Below are positions 31,620-40,300 of a stretch of DNA of 61,630 nucleotides, piece by piece. A program made the translations under genes and the position numbers. Origin of the DNA: an uncultured Rickettsiales bacterium (lineage in GTDB: Bacteria > Pseudomonadota > Alphaproteobacteria > Rickettsiales > Deianiraeaceae). The stretch is from assembly GCA_946413485.1 (NCBI GenBank), contig CAMKKS010000002.1, positions 1 to 61,630 on the forward strand, in the 5' to 3' direction. The notes under the pieces were generated by a model. That model had not been told where the DNA came from. It worked only from the letters and a program-made list of their open reading frames with translations, and ran no database searches. Within the stretch, counting starts at the first letter, position 1; the number at the start of each line of letters is the position of its first letter.

Positions 31620-32089
31620 AAATGTATTCCAAACGGAACAAACTCGCCATTTACTTTTATCTCAAAATTAGATAAAAGTTCGTTCATCGAATAAGTGTGA
31701 CATCCAATGTCTAGAGTTGTATAACCATCTTTACAAACATTATATCCTGTAAAAATTCCAACAGGCTCACATTCAAAACGTTTATTCTTTAAATATATAA
31801 CATCTCCAAGTTTAAATTTTTTCAAAAATTCTTTAGCGGTAAATTCTCTAAATTCAGGTTTAGCAACAAAAATTGTGAAAAAATGGCACCATTCAAAACC
31901 GTTATCAGTTTGAATACAAAACGGATAAATGTTTTTATCATCAACTTTAATTAGAATTCCACTTTTAAGTTTTTCAATATTTGAAAAATCCTTCATAAGA
32001 TTTGAAAATAAAACCTTTTCACCTATTAAAGGTTCGGTAGTATCAAAAATATTATAAATGGGAAACTTAATAAGTTTATCTACATCCAT
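31616..32089 (-). CDS. PFG-family paralogue 2
   Basis: A 157-residue member of the paralogous family (others at 27150, 54190, 54781, 55325). It has GEKVLFSNLMKDFSNIEKL near the N-terminus, EFREFTAKEFLKKFKLGDVIYLKNKR in the middle, and ends NGEFVPFGIHL. Function unknown. Early cluster, with ATGA coupling to the 44-residue gene. Confidence 0.65.
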   Translation of the reverse strand: MDVDKLIKFPIYNIFDTTEPLIGEKVLFSNLMKDFSNIEKLKSGILIKVDDKNIYPFCIQTDNGFEWCHFFTIFVAKPEFREFTAKEFLKKFKLGDVIYLKNKRFECEPVGIFTGYNVCKDGYTTLDIGCHTYSMNELLSNFEIKVNGEFVPFGIHL

Positions 32090-32099
32090 AATTTTTCCT

Positions 32100-32345
32100 T
32101 TAGAGTTCTATAACATTCAATTCAACAGAAGGGTCAAGATCTTCATGTTCGACTTCTTCAAAAATAAAATCGTCTAAAATGTCTTCAATATCTCCGTTTT
32201 CTTTAATTTCGTTAAATGACTCGCAAGCGTCTTCATAACCCTGCCAGTTATCAACACCATTATTTAACAAGCAATCTAAAAATTCAACATCTTCAATTAA
32301 AGATCTCAATTCACCTTCAGTTAAATGATAAATCTTTTCTTTCAT
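32100..32345 (-). CDS. Acidic early protein
   Basis: Unrecognised 81-residue, very acidic protein (many Glu/Asp, DDFIFEEVEHEDLDP near the end), which could mimic DNA or bind a basic host protein. It is first in the 29169-32345 cluster, behind a TTTACA-17-TATAAT promoter. Confidence 0.6.
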   Translation of the reverse strand: MKEKIYHLTEGELRSLIEDVEFLDCLLNNGVDNWQGYEDACESFNEIKENGDIEDILDDFIFEEVEHEDLDPSVELNVIEL

Positions 32346-32393
32346 ATTTAATTTCCTTTAATATCGAAAAATTTAAACATTTTTAATTCTCTT

Positions 32394-32422
32394 ATTATAT
32401 AATAAAATAAAGAATTTGTAAA
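32394..32422 (-). promoter_or_regulatory. Early promoter
   Basis: TTTACA (32417-32422) and TATAAT (32394-32399), 17 bp apart. Confidence 0.75.
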
Positions 32423-32431
32423 CAGGAAAAC

Positions 32432-32455
32432 GAGAGATTTTTTCAAAAATCTCTC
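32432..32455 (-). terminator. Hairpin terminator
   Basis: GAGAGATTTTT pairs with AAAAATCTCTC around a short loop, after the 32471 gene. The following T run is short. Confidence 0.65.
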
Positions 32456-32470
32456 AAAAATCCTTTAAAA

Positions 32471-32902
32471 TTAGTTCTTAAAATAATTCATAATATCTTT
32501 CCAAGTTCCTGCAACGATAGGTTCTTCAAAATCGTTTTCTCTTCCCCAAAGTTCAGCTTCACCAAAATTCTTGTCAAATCCTGAAGCTGGAACAATAGTA
32601 TAAATTACGTCGCCTGTTTCACAATCCGCAATTCTAAAATCATCGTAAAGATTTCCGCAGCATGGGCAGTTGTTCTTAAACCACACATAAGAAGTATCAG
32701 GATTGAACTTCTTTTCAGAACGTTTTTCGTTCAGTTTGTAAATCTTTGAAACGCGATACATTAAAGCTTTAGCTTTATTCACTAAAGATTTATCTTTGCA
32801 GAACCAGTCGTACCAAAAACTCTTTAATTCTTCTTTTGTTAAACCACTTTCGTTTCTACGATTCATTGCTTCTCTTAAAGTCATTTCATAATATTTTGCC
32901 AT
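32471..32902 (-). CDS. Hypothetical early protein with CxxC
   Basis: Unrecognised 143-residue protein. A helical, basic N-terminal half is followed by NNCPCCGNLYDDFRIADCETGD (about 78-99), a possible zinc site. Monocistronic: early promoter at 32975, AATTGGAGTAATT site, terminator after. Confidence 0.65.
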   Translation of the reverse strand: MAKYYEMTLREAMNRRNESGLTKEELKSFWYDWFCKDKSLVNKAKALMYRVSKIYKLNEKRSEKKFNPDTSYVWFKNNCPCCGNLYDDFRIADCETGDVIYTIVPASGFDKNFGEAELWGRENDFEEPIVAGTWKDIMNYFKN

Positions 32903-32974
32903 TTTTAATTACTCCAATCTATTCTCAACACACTCTTTTTTACTTTGCGATTCATTTCGCATGTTTATGATTAT

Positions 32975-33002
32975 ATTATAACGTATTTTTCGGATTTGTA
33001 AA
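32975..33002 (-). promoter_or_regulatory. Early promoter
   Basis: TTTACA (32997-33002) and TATAAT (32975-32980), 16 bp apart, with the conserved CATAAACATG leader. Confidence 0.85.
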
Positions 33003-33035
33003 TAGCTTTTTTAAAAAATTTTTAAATTTTTTTAA

Positions 33036-33150
33036 ACTCTCACAGATAGCTCTATTTTGAGTTCTATCGCATTTTAACCGATTTGGTATAGGTATATTAA
33101 GGCTATTCTTAAAGCTCTTAAAATGAGCGTTTAACACGAGATATGAGAGT
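33036..33150. ncRNA. Conserved structured element, copy B
   Basis: Closing stem ACTCTCA (33036-33042)/TGAGAGT (33144-33150). Inside are a hairpin GATAGCTC...GAGTTCTATC and a long stem CGC-ATTTTAA (33068-33077) with TTAAAAT-GA-GCG (33118-33129). The core is GGTATAGGTATATTAAGG. Strand and expression unknown. Confidence 0.55.
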
Positions 33151-33159
33151 CTTCTTTAA

Positions 33160-33546
33160 AAATACGTTATAAGCTTTTACGAAAAGTCTAATACGTTGTT
33201 TTAAAAAATTTCAAATTCTCTATATAAAGATATCTTTAAAATATTTTAAAAATTTTAAAATTTTTGAGAAAAGTTCTAGTTTTTTCGAGTTCTAGAACTG
33301 AGTTCGAGAGTTCTAGTTTTCCTTTTAAGAGTTCTAGTTTTGAATAAGTTCTAGAACTTTTTGAGAGAGTTCTAGTTTTAGAGGGTTCTAGAACTCTTAA
33401 AAATTCGATATTAAAGTATTTTTATAATATCTTTATATAAAGAATATCAAAAAATTTTTTATTACGTTATTCAAAATAATAAAAAGGTCATTACGTATTT
33501 TTAAAACAACGTAATGACCTTTTGCTAAATCTTGATAACGTATTTT
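33160..33546. repeat. Composite module with seven TTCTAG sites
   Basis: No gene. A hairpin (about 33162-33202), an AAAGATATCTTT block, then TTCTAG sites at 33274, 33290 (full), 33311, 33332, 33349 (full), 33370 and 33386 (full); steps 16, 21, 21, 17, 21, 16. A CTTTATATAAAG block and two more hairpins (about 33459-33545) follow. Confidence 0.8.
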
Positions 33547-33891
33547 TTAAAAGTCAAATTTTATTTTTATCAAATCTTCATAACCGTCAAAATCTTCAAG
33601 TTTTTCGTCTAATCTAGGTGCTACCATATATTCAAACCATTCTGAGCCGTCATATTCTCCGCGAATAACAAAATCCCCGTTTTTAAGAACAATCTGAAGA
33701 CTTTGATTTATCCAGGGGCCTGAATAACCCCTTTCATAAGTTATACCTTTGAATAAATCTAAAATTCTTTGAGGTTTAAAATTTTTATTATCTATTTTAA
33801 TATAAAGAATATCATTTATTGTTTTCTCGTGTTCGTGTAGAACGTCAAAAAGGTCACAAAATAAATTTATGGTAAAAGGTGATAAATTCAT
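33547..33891 (-). CDS. Hypothetical protein after topoisomerase
   Basis: Unrecognised 114-residue protein, 9 bases after the topoisomerase stop and probably co-transcribed. It has a compact beta-type pattern (LQIVLKNGDFVIRGEYDGSEWFEY). SD AAGGATTTTT. Confidence 0.6.
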   Translation of the reverse strand: MNLSPFTINLFCDLFDVLHEHEKTINDILYIKIDNKNFKPQRILDLFKGITYERGYSGPWINQSLQIVLKNGDFVIRGEYDGSEWFEYMVAPRLDEKLEDFDGYEDLIKIKFDF

Positions 33892-33900
33892 TAAAAATCC

Positions 33901-35688
33901 TTAAATATCAGCGATTGAAAATTTATTCTCTAAAATATACTTCTTTCGAGGTTCAGAATTATCGCCAAGCCATTCGTCCATTACATCTAAACCTGTGTCG
34001 AATTCCAACGGAACAATCATTTTGTCTAAACCGTCTTTTTGAACGATATATTTTAAATCGTCTTTATTCCAAGAACCTAATCCTTTATAATAAAACAGAT
34101 TTTCAGAAGCTTTTAGTTCAAGTTTTTCGTCTAAAGAATAAATCCACTTTTGGATTTTTCCATTTTTAAAAGATGCTTTGATAGGGGTTTCGAGCATTCC
34201 AACTCTATCTTTATAGTCTTTTAAATATTTTTCAAAAAATCCTGAAAGCAACGCGCGGATGTGGAATCCGTCTAAATCCTGATCTGAAGCAAATACAATC
34301 TTCTCATAGTCAGCATTCCTAACAATCTGATAAAGGCTTGAAAGTTCTTTGTTCGCGGTAAACTTTTGAGACGAAGCTGTCCAAACGTTTAAAGGTTTAC
34401 CTCGAAGGGTGAAGTAACCACAGTTCTCACGACCAAAACAAGGCATAACACCGTTTAAAGCAGAGGAACCTTCACAAATTAAAAGATATTTTTTATTCTT
34501 TGTAGCAGGAAGATAATTATCACATTTAATTTTCTTTGATTTATCTAAAGATTTTAATTCCTGTTTTCTTTTAAACTCTTCTTTGATTTTAAAAATTTCA
34601 ACAATAGGTTCAATAATCTTATCATTTTTTAAAATCTTTTTAGAAAAACTTTCAAAATCAATATCACCTAAAAAGTTTGAAATTTCAGATTTTGAATTTG
34701 TCAGTTTTTCTTTAGTCTGAGAGTTAAATTTAGGATTTGGAAAATCTTTTAAAAAGACCAAAGTAAAAATTTTATTCTTAATATCCGCAGGTTTAATATT
34801 TTTATATTTTCTTTGAAGCTTATCTCTAATTCTTTCAACGATAGAATCTGTAATATAATCGATGTGAGAACCACCGTCAGACATTTTTAAACCGTTAACA
34901 TAAGAAAAATGTTGAAATTCGTCCAATTCCGAACTCATAACAGCAATTTGATAATTGTTTGACTCTAAAATTTCAAAATTTTCTGAAAATAATTCAACAT
35001 ACTTCTTAAAAGAAGATATTTTAATTTTCTTTGAATTAAATTTAAAATTTATTAAAGGAAAACACAAGCTTAAATTTACTAATCTTTCAAAAATTATTTT
35101 TGAATAAATTTCAGATATTTGAGGTATTTGAAACTTCTCCAAATCGGGATAAAATTTTACACTTACACCGTGTTTTGAAGATTTTTTAATGTTTTCTTTA
35201 TAAGAAGAAGCATTATTTAAAAATTGAACTTCATAACGGTTTTTTCCATCGTCGGAAATACCTACAAATTTTTTAGACCAAACGTTTGTGCAGTAAGAGC
35301 CTACACCGTTCATTCCGATGTGTTTTCTGTTTTCGTCGTCGTCAAAGTTTGAGCCTGACATTGCGTGTCCCCAGCAAACATAAGGAAGGTATTCTCCTTC
35401 AGCATTTTGCTTTACGGGAATTCCTGGGCCGTTATCGATAATCTCAACTGAATCTTCTGAAATTTTAACAGAAACTTCATTACAACCTTCAAAATTTGTT
35501 TTTATCGCAATATCAACAGAATTATCAATAATTTCATTTATGATTTTTATTAATCCAGGAATATATTCAATTTCCTGTTTTTTACCGTCTAAAAATTCTG
35601 TAAATTTTTGAGCTGTAACAGCTCCAATGTACATATTAGGACGTAATAAAATATGTTCTCGTGAATCTAACGATTTTATCTCTTCCAT
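33901..35688 (-). CDS. 39: Type II DNA topoisomerase, ATPase/TOPRIM subunit
   Basis: A 595-residue GyrB-type subunit like T4 gp39 plus gp60 on one chain. GHKL ATPase: LRPNMYIGAV (15-24), EIIDNSVD, IDNGPGIPV, GMNGVGSYCTNVWS. TOPRIM: LLICEGSSALNG (near 400) and ASDQDLDGFHIR (near 465), with catalytic Glu and D-x-D-x-DG. It ends FYYKGLGSWNKDDL, as in GyrB. The breakage-reunion partner (gp52/GyrA) is not in the window. In T4 the enzyme supports replication initiation. A hairpin terminator separates it from the clamp-like gene upstream. Confidence 0.93.
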   Translation of the reverse strand: MEEIKSLDSREHILLRPNMYIGAVTAQKFTEFLDGKKQEIEYIPGLIKIINEIIDNSVDIAIKTNFEGCNEVSVKISEDSVEIIDNGPGIPVKQNAEGEYLPYVCWGHAMSGSNFDDDENRKHIGMNGVGSYCTNVWSKKFVGISDDGKNRYEVQFLNNASSYKENIKKSSKHGVSVKFYPDLEKFQIPQISEIYSKIIFERLVNLSLCFPLINFKFNSKKIKISSFKKYVELFSENFEILESNNYQIAVMSSELDEFQHFSYVNGLKMSDGGSHIDYITDSIVERIRDKLQRKYKNIKPADIKNKIFTLVFLKDFPNPKFNSQTKEKLTNSKSEISNFLGDIDFESFSKKILKNDKIIEPIVEIFKIKEEFKRKQELKSLDKSKKIKCDNYLPATKNKKYLLICEGSSALNGVMPCFGRENCGYFTLRGKPLNVWTASSQKFTANKELSSLYQIVRNADYEKIVFASDQDLDGFHIRALLSGFFEKYLKDYKDRVGMLETPIKASFKNGKIQKWIYSLDEKLELKASENLFYYKGLGSWNKDDLKYIVQKDGLDKMIVPLEFDTGLDVMDEWLGDNSEPRKKYILENKFSIADI

Positions 35689-35705
35689 AATTTTCCTTAA
35701 TTAAA

Positions 35706-35726
35706 AAAGCTCTTTAAAAGAGCTTT
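35706..35726 (-). terminator. Hairpin terminator
   Basis: AAAGCTCTT pairs with AAGAGCTTT, T run on the minus strand, just after the clamp-like gene. Confidence 0.75.
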
Positions 35727-35734
35727 AAAAAATT

Positions 35735-36517
35735 TTAAACTACGCATCTCATTACAATCAATCCACAGTTATCTTTATCAAAAATTATATAATCTTTATA
35801 TATTCTATATCTTTCAAATTTTAATTTTTGAGCAAATTCAAAATATTCTTCTTTAATTACAATAGATCGATTTTTATCTGTTAAAATAACAAGACTTGCA
35901 GTATTTTCAAATTCTTTATGTTCAATATTTATATCTTCAATATTTCCATCTGACAATAATTCTTGCTCTTTTGGAATTTTTTTCAAAAGAGTTGAATTAT
36001 CAAATCCTCTGTGAGTATTCTTAAATTCAAAAGTAATTAAAGTTCCATATTTGTCAACAAATCTTAACCTACAATTCTCATTTTCTTTTTGAAAAGATTG
36101 TTCAGCTGAACAATATTTCACATAATGTTTATATAAACAAGTAGGAATAAAGAAAGTATCTCTAATATCAACTTTTTGTCTTAAAAGAATTGCACCGTCA
36201 CAAAGAGAAAGAACACCATCTTTAATATAGACATATTCTGTCATATTATGAATAGAATTCCTATTAAAAGATTTAGGTAAATTTATTTTAGGAATATTAA
36301 AAAATTTTAATCCATCTAAAAATTCAACTTTATCTTCTAAAGGAAAAATCTCATTATCAGGAAACATTTCCTTTATTTCGTCATCAATATGAGAGAGAAC
36401 TGTTATTGAAAAATCTTCTCTCTCAAATTTCCATTCAAAGTCTTTAATTTTAAAAATTTTTGAGTTTTTTATTAAAGACTTTAAAGATTTTAAAGACTTC
36501 ATTCCTACTTCGTTCAT
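35735..36517 (-). CDS. Possible sliding clamp (DnaN-like)
   Basis: A 260-residue protein I tentatively read as clamp-like. YVYIKDGVLSLCDGAILLRQK followed by FIPTCLYKHYVKY resembles the GKL.ATDGHRLA...P...L..L pattern of beta clamp domain 2. The C-terminal SIVIKEEYFEFAQKL...YIIFDKDNCGLIVMRCVV resembles the last domain ending in M-x-x-L/V. A clamp is required by gp55/gp33-type late transcription and none is otherwise visible. Similarity is by eye only; an unrelated beta-rich protein is possible. Confidence 0.45.
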   Translation of the reverse strand: MNEVGMKSLKSLKSLIKNSKIFKIKDFEWKFEREDFSITVLSHIDDEIKEMFPDNEIFPLEDKVEFLDGLKFFNIPKINLPKSFNRNSIHNMTEYVYIKDGVLSLCDGAILLRQKVDIRDTFFIPTCLYKHYVKYCSAEQSFQKENENCRLRFVDKYGTLITFEFKNTHRGFDNSTLLKKIPKEQELLSDGNIEDINIEHKEFENTASLVILTDKNRSIVIKEEYFEFAQKLKFERYRIYKDYIIFDKDNCGLIVMRCVV

Positions 36518-36527
36518 TTAAAGATCC

Positions 36528-36908
36528 TTATTTAAGAAAATCACTAGCTAATAATGAGTTCTTTACTTCAACATCTAAATCGGAAGAAAGTTTCTTGAGA
36601 CGACTTCCGTCTACTTTTCCCGAATAAAGTCCGTAAATTTTCTTTGAACGTTTTGAGAAAATCAAAGGTTCAGTAGTTAATTTTGGACTATGAGCTGAAG
36701 ATGTTATCGCAATTTCAAGCATTTCAGTTATACCGTAAACTCCTGACCAATCGGCAGCAAATTCCGCAATATTTTTATAATAATAAAGAACTTTGTCACC
36801 TTTAAAAACGAAATCTACAGCTTTAAATAAATCTTCAAGATTATTTAGACGAACTTTGCTAAAATCAATCTGTGAATTTCCTTCAGTTAAATATTCTTTT
36901 ATAAACAT
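36528..36908 (-). CDS. Protein with capsid-targeting-like N-terminus, early promoter
   Basis: A 126-residue protein starting MFIKEYLTEGNSQIDF, resembling the capsid-targeting peptides in plan, with L-x-E at 7-9. A later IDFSKVRLNNLEDLF is similar to IDYKKLEKIDDISTMF of the ADP-ribosyltransferase. Unlike the others it follows an early promoter (36938-36965). The clamp-like gene starts 11 bases after it, so they may form one unit. Function unknown. Confidence 0.55.
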   Translation of the reverse strand: MFIKEYLTEGNSQIDFSKVRLNNLEDLFKAVDFVFKGDKVLYYYKNIAEFAADWSGVYGITEMLEIAITSSAHSPKLTTEPLIFSKRSKKIYGLYSGKVDGSRLKKLSSDLDVEVKNSLLASDFLK

Positions 36909-36937
36909 TTTTGTTTCTCCATTTAATTTATGATTAT

Positions 36938-36965
36938 ATTATAACATATTTTAAGTATTTGTAAA
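36938..36965 (-). promoter_or_regulatory. Early promoter
   Basis: TTTACA (36960-36965) and TATAAT (36938-36943), 16 bp apart. Confidence 0.8.
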
Positions 36966-36997
36966 TAGTTTTTTATAAAAATTTTAAAATATTTTAA

Positions 36998-37103
36998 ACT
37001 CTCATGGATAGCTTTATTTTGAGTTATATCGCGTTTTATAACTTTAAGAATAGGGATATCAAGGGTACTATTAAAGCTCTTAAAACAAGCGTTTAATGAG
37101 AGT
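36998..37103. ncRNA. Conserved structured element, copy C
   Basis: Closing stem ACTCTCAT/ATGAGAGT (36998-37005 and 37096-37103). The inner stem is CGC-GTTTTA (37030-37038) with TAAAAC-AA-GCG (37081-37091), where copy B has A-T in place of the first G-C pair: a compensatory change. The core is GAATAGGGATATCAAGGG. Confidence 0.55.
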
Positions 37104-37361
37104 TTTTATAACGTTATTCAAAATTATTAAAAGCTCATTACGTTATAAAAAAATTTTTTCAATTTCCTTTATAAAGATATTTAAAAATATTTAAATAAAA
37201 ACTTTTAAAAGAGTTCTAGTTTTCAAAATTGAAGTTCTAGTTAGATTGAGTTCTAGAACTCTCTTTAAAATATTTTATATAAAAAATACGTAATGAGCTT
37301 TTATGATTTTCTCATTACGTTATTTTTAAAAATTTTCAAATTCTCTATTATAAAGATATCT
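37104..37361. repeat. Composite intergenic repeat module
   Basis: No gene. A hairpin (about 37111-37147), a CAATTTCC...AAAGATATTT block, TTCTAG sites at 37214, 37235 and 37251 (full; steps 21 and 16), and a second hairpin with perfect ACGTAATGAG/CTCATTACGT arms (about 37288-37321), followed by an AAAGATATCTTT block. Confidence 0.75.
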
Positions 37362-40300
37362 TTAATTATAAGTTACCTGTTCATTATCTGTGATGCACAA
37401 AATTTTTCCGCTGAATTGTGTTATTTTTGTTGACAAATCTGAAATTTGAGTATTATCAGAAAACATTTTAACATCCATCGAATCGGTAACATTTGTTGTG
37501 TCAAACACATAATAACCAAATTCATTTTTAGAAAGAACTTCCTCAACACCGTCAATATTCACTGTTAAATTCGGTAATCTCACACTTGATATCCAAATTT
37601 CGGTTGCTAACGGATCGTGCCAGGTATTATCATATTTTAAAACAAAGTTTGTTATTCCAACAGTATATGATTGATGAAGCTCAATACCTAAAAATCCGCC
37701 TGGGCAATGTTGAATCTCATCAAATTCAGCTTGAGCTGTTAGAATTTCATTCATATACCTTTTAAATACTCTACCTTGTCTAACAATTCTTATGTGGATT
37801 TTTTCGTAATAATAAAATCCGCCGGTATTAGAATATAATTGATCCATGTCAACTTTTCTGGTAAAAAAGCAGCCATTGTCATAGGATGAGACCGATGTGT
37901 TGTCAACTCTAGCGGTTTTACCAAAACCTAATCTAAAGTGAACACCGTAAGTGTAAGGCTGGCAAACATTTTCATTTGTAAATTCTTCAACAGTCTCAGG
38001 AAGTTTCTTAAATCCAAACCATAATGTTGGGACATTTGAATATGAGCTTTCGACCATATCAAATTCTACTTCAAAATCTTTAACAGCTGGAAGGCTTAAA
38101 AGAATAAGGTTCCTGTTTGAAATACTACTTTTAATTCTATTCATAACAACATATTGATTGTTATCTCCAAATGTTGAACAATCTACGCCGTTAACGGTGT
38201 TGGAAATTGTCACATCTAATTCAGTGTCTAAAACCTTAGATCTTAAAGGATTTTGAATATCTGAAACAAGCTGAGAATTTGTCAGATTAACAGTGTTAGC
38301 ATAATCAGGGTGGATTAACTTCTTAATTCCTTCTAATCCACCGTAATCTTCAATCGCTCTGAATGAATCAGCGTAGTATGACCAGTTTGTGGTTGTTTTG
38401 TAGTTTTCCAAAAGAGCTCGAGGAACGTAGATATAACCTTCACGTTTCTGTTTGATGTTATTTGCTATCGGTTGATTTTCCAAAGGGGCAAACGGTGTTT
38501 CATAGAAAGCGTTCTTATCAATTAGAGAGCAGACTGTCTCATCACCAGCTAAAATTAAAGCTTTAAGATTATAACACCGTCTAAAGTGTTCAGCATAATA
38601 ATTGGTTCTTCCAATTGTGTAAGCAGAATCAAAATAAGCAATTTCCAGATTTTGACACCCATAGAAAAATTTGTCGTTTATATAATTTAAATTCTTTATA
38701 TAAGCTTGAGTTACCCACGAACTTTCAAAAATACCATCATACGGATAATCAGGAATTGTTAAATACGAGCTTTTAAAAATCGCAAAGAAAGCACCTTCAA
38801 ACATCGAATAACAATAATACTGTAAATTCGGTGCGATTAAATCCACATCAAAAGTATAATCATCGGATTTATAAGTAATATATCTAAAAAAGTACCTTAA
38901 TCTTCCGTTAACCTTAGGTAATCTTAATTTTTTTAAATTCTTTATATTATAAAATGCTGCACACCAGTCAGAGCTTGTTAACAGTTCAGGAAGTTCAATC
39001 TCTTCACAAACACAACCGTGAAACACATCATCATTCATTGTTTTAACATTAGGTAAAAAGTTTATTTTTCCACGAGGACCAAAATTTGAATAAGCAAACG
39101 CACTTTGGTCTAATGTTTCAAGGTTAGGAAAATAAAAATCTTCAGTTGTGTAATGGCATGCCTTGTTTGCAAAAGAATAATAACCGGCTCTTTTCAAATT
39201 AGGCATGTTTATTTTTCTTAAAGCAGAACAATCACGGAAACAATAGTTGCCTGTTGTTTCTAACAAAGGCATGTCAATTTCCTCAAGATTTTGACACTTT
39301 TCAAAAACCGATGATCCTAAAGAAGTAATTAAAGGCAATGAAATTTTTGAAAATCCTGCTTGAGTAAAAGCAGAGTTCCAAATTGATGTAACTTTATTTA
39401 AAGCTAAAGTTCCGCGCATCTTTCTTAAAGAATATTGAAAAGCAGCGGTTTCGATTTTTTCAACATTAGGGATATTTAATTCAGCAATAGTTGACCACCG
39501 GTTTGAGTGTCCTTGAAAAGCATAGCTTCGGATTGTTTTACATGCTGGAAGATTTATCTTTTCAAGCTGCATGTAGAAAGAATAATCCGATGTTGTTTCA
39601 GGCTGGAAAGCATAAGGTTCAACTATTTCAACTGACGAATTATCGAGAGTTTTAAATGCTGGATTTGTACAAAGATTGATACATTTAGCGTGAATATTTT
39701 TTAAACCAGGTGAATTTTCGTCAGTGATTTCAAATAATCTTCCTTCAGCAAAGGAAACAATAGGATTGATTAAAACATTCGCAAAACGTCTTCCTTTCAT
39801 TTCCATCGAATACCACCATAATTTTTCAGGTGTGTCTTTTAACGTTGCTATTCCAAAAGGTCTGTTATTATATCTCAAATTACCTTGAAGGAAAGAATCA
39901 GTCCATGTGTGTGTTAAAGTGCCTGTATATTCAGTTGAATTTACAGTTATCTTATAATTAAAGATATTAGAAAAATTATTATTAGTTAAATCTTCGTCAG
40001 TGTAATCAAGCTCAACTGTAATATCAAGATCTGCGTTAGGTTCTAGGTCGCAGATATAATCTTTGAATGTTTCAGCACTGAAGTTGTTAATTCCTGATGT
40101 AGCATAGAGTTTTGAAGCTTCTACTGACAGCCAGAAAAATTTTGAAAAACAAGCATCCATGTAAGGAATGGTTTTGTAATAATAAGCTCTATCATTATAA
40201 GGCGAATTTGATGTTATTCCTAAACCGATCGAATAGGTTTTTTCAGAATCTTCAAAATTTATTAAAAAATGCTGCTTTAAAATAATTTTATCAAACGGTT

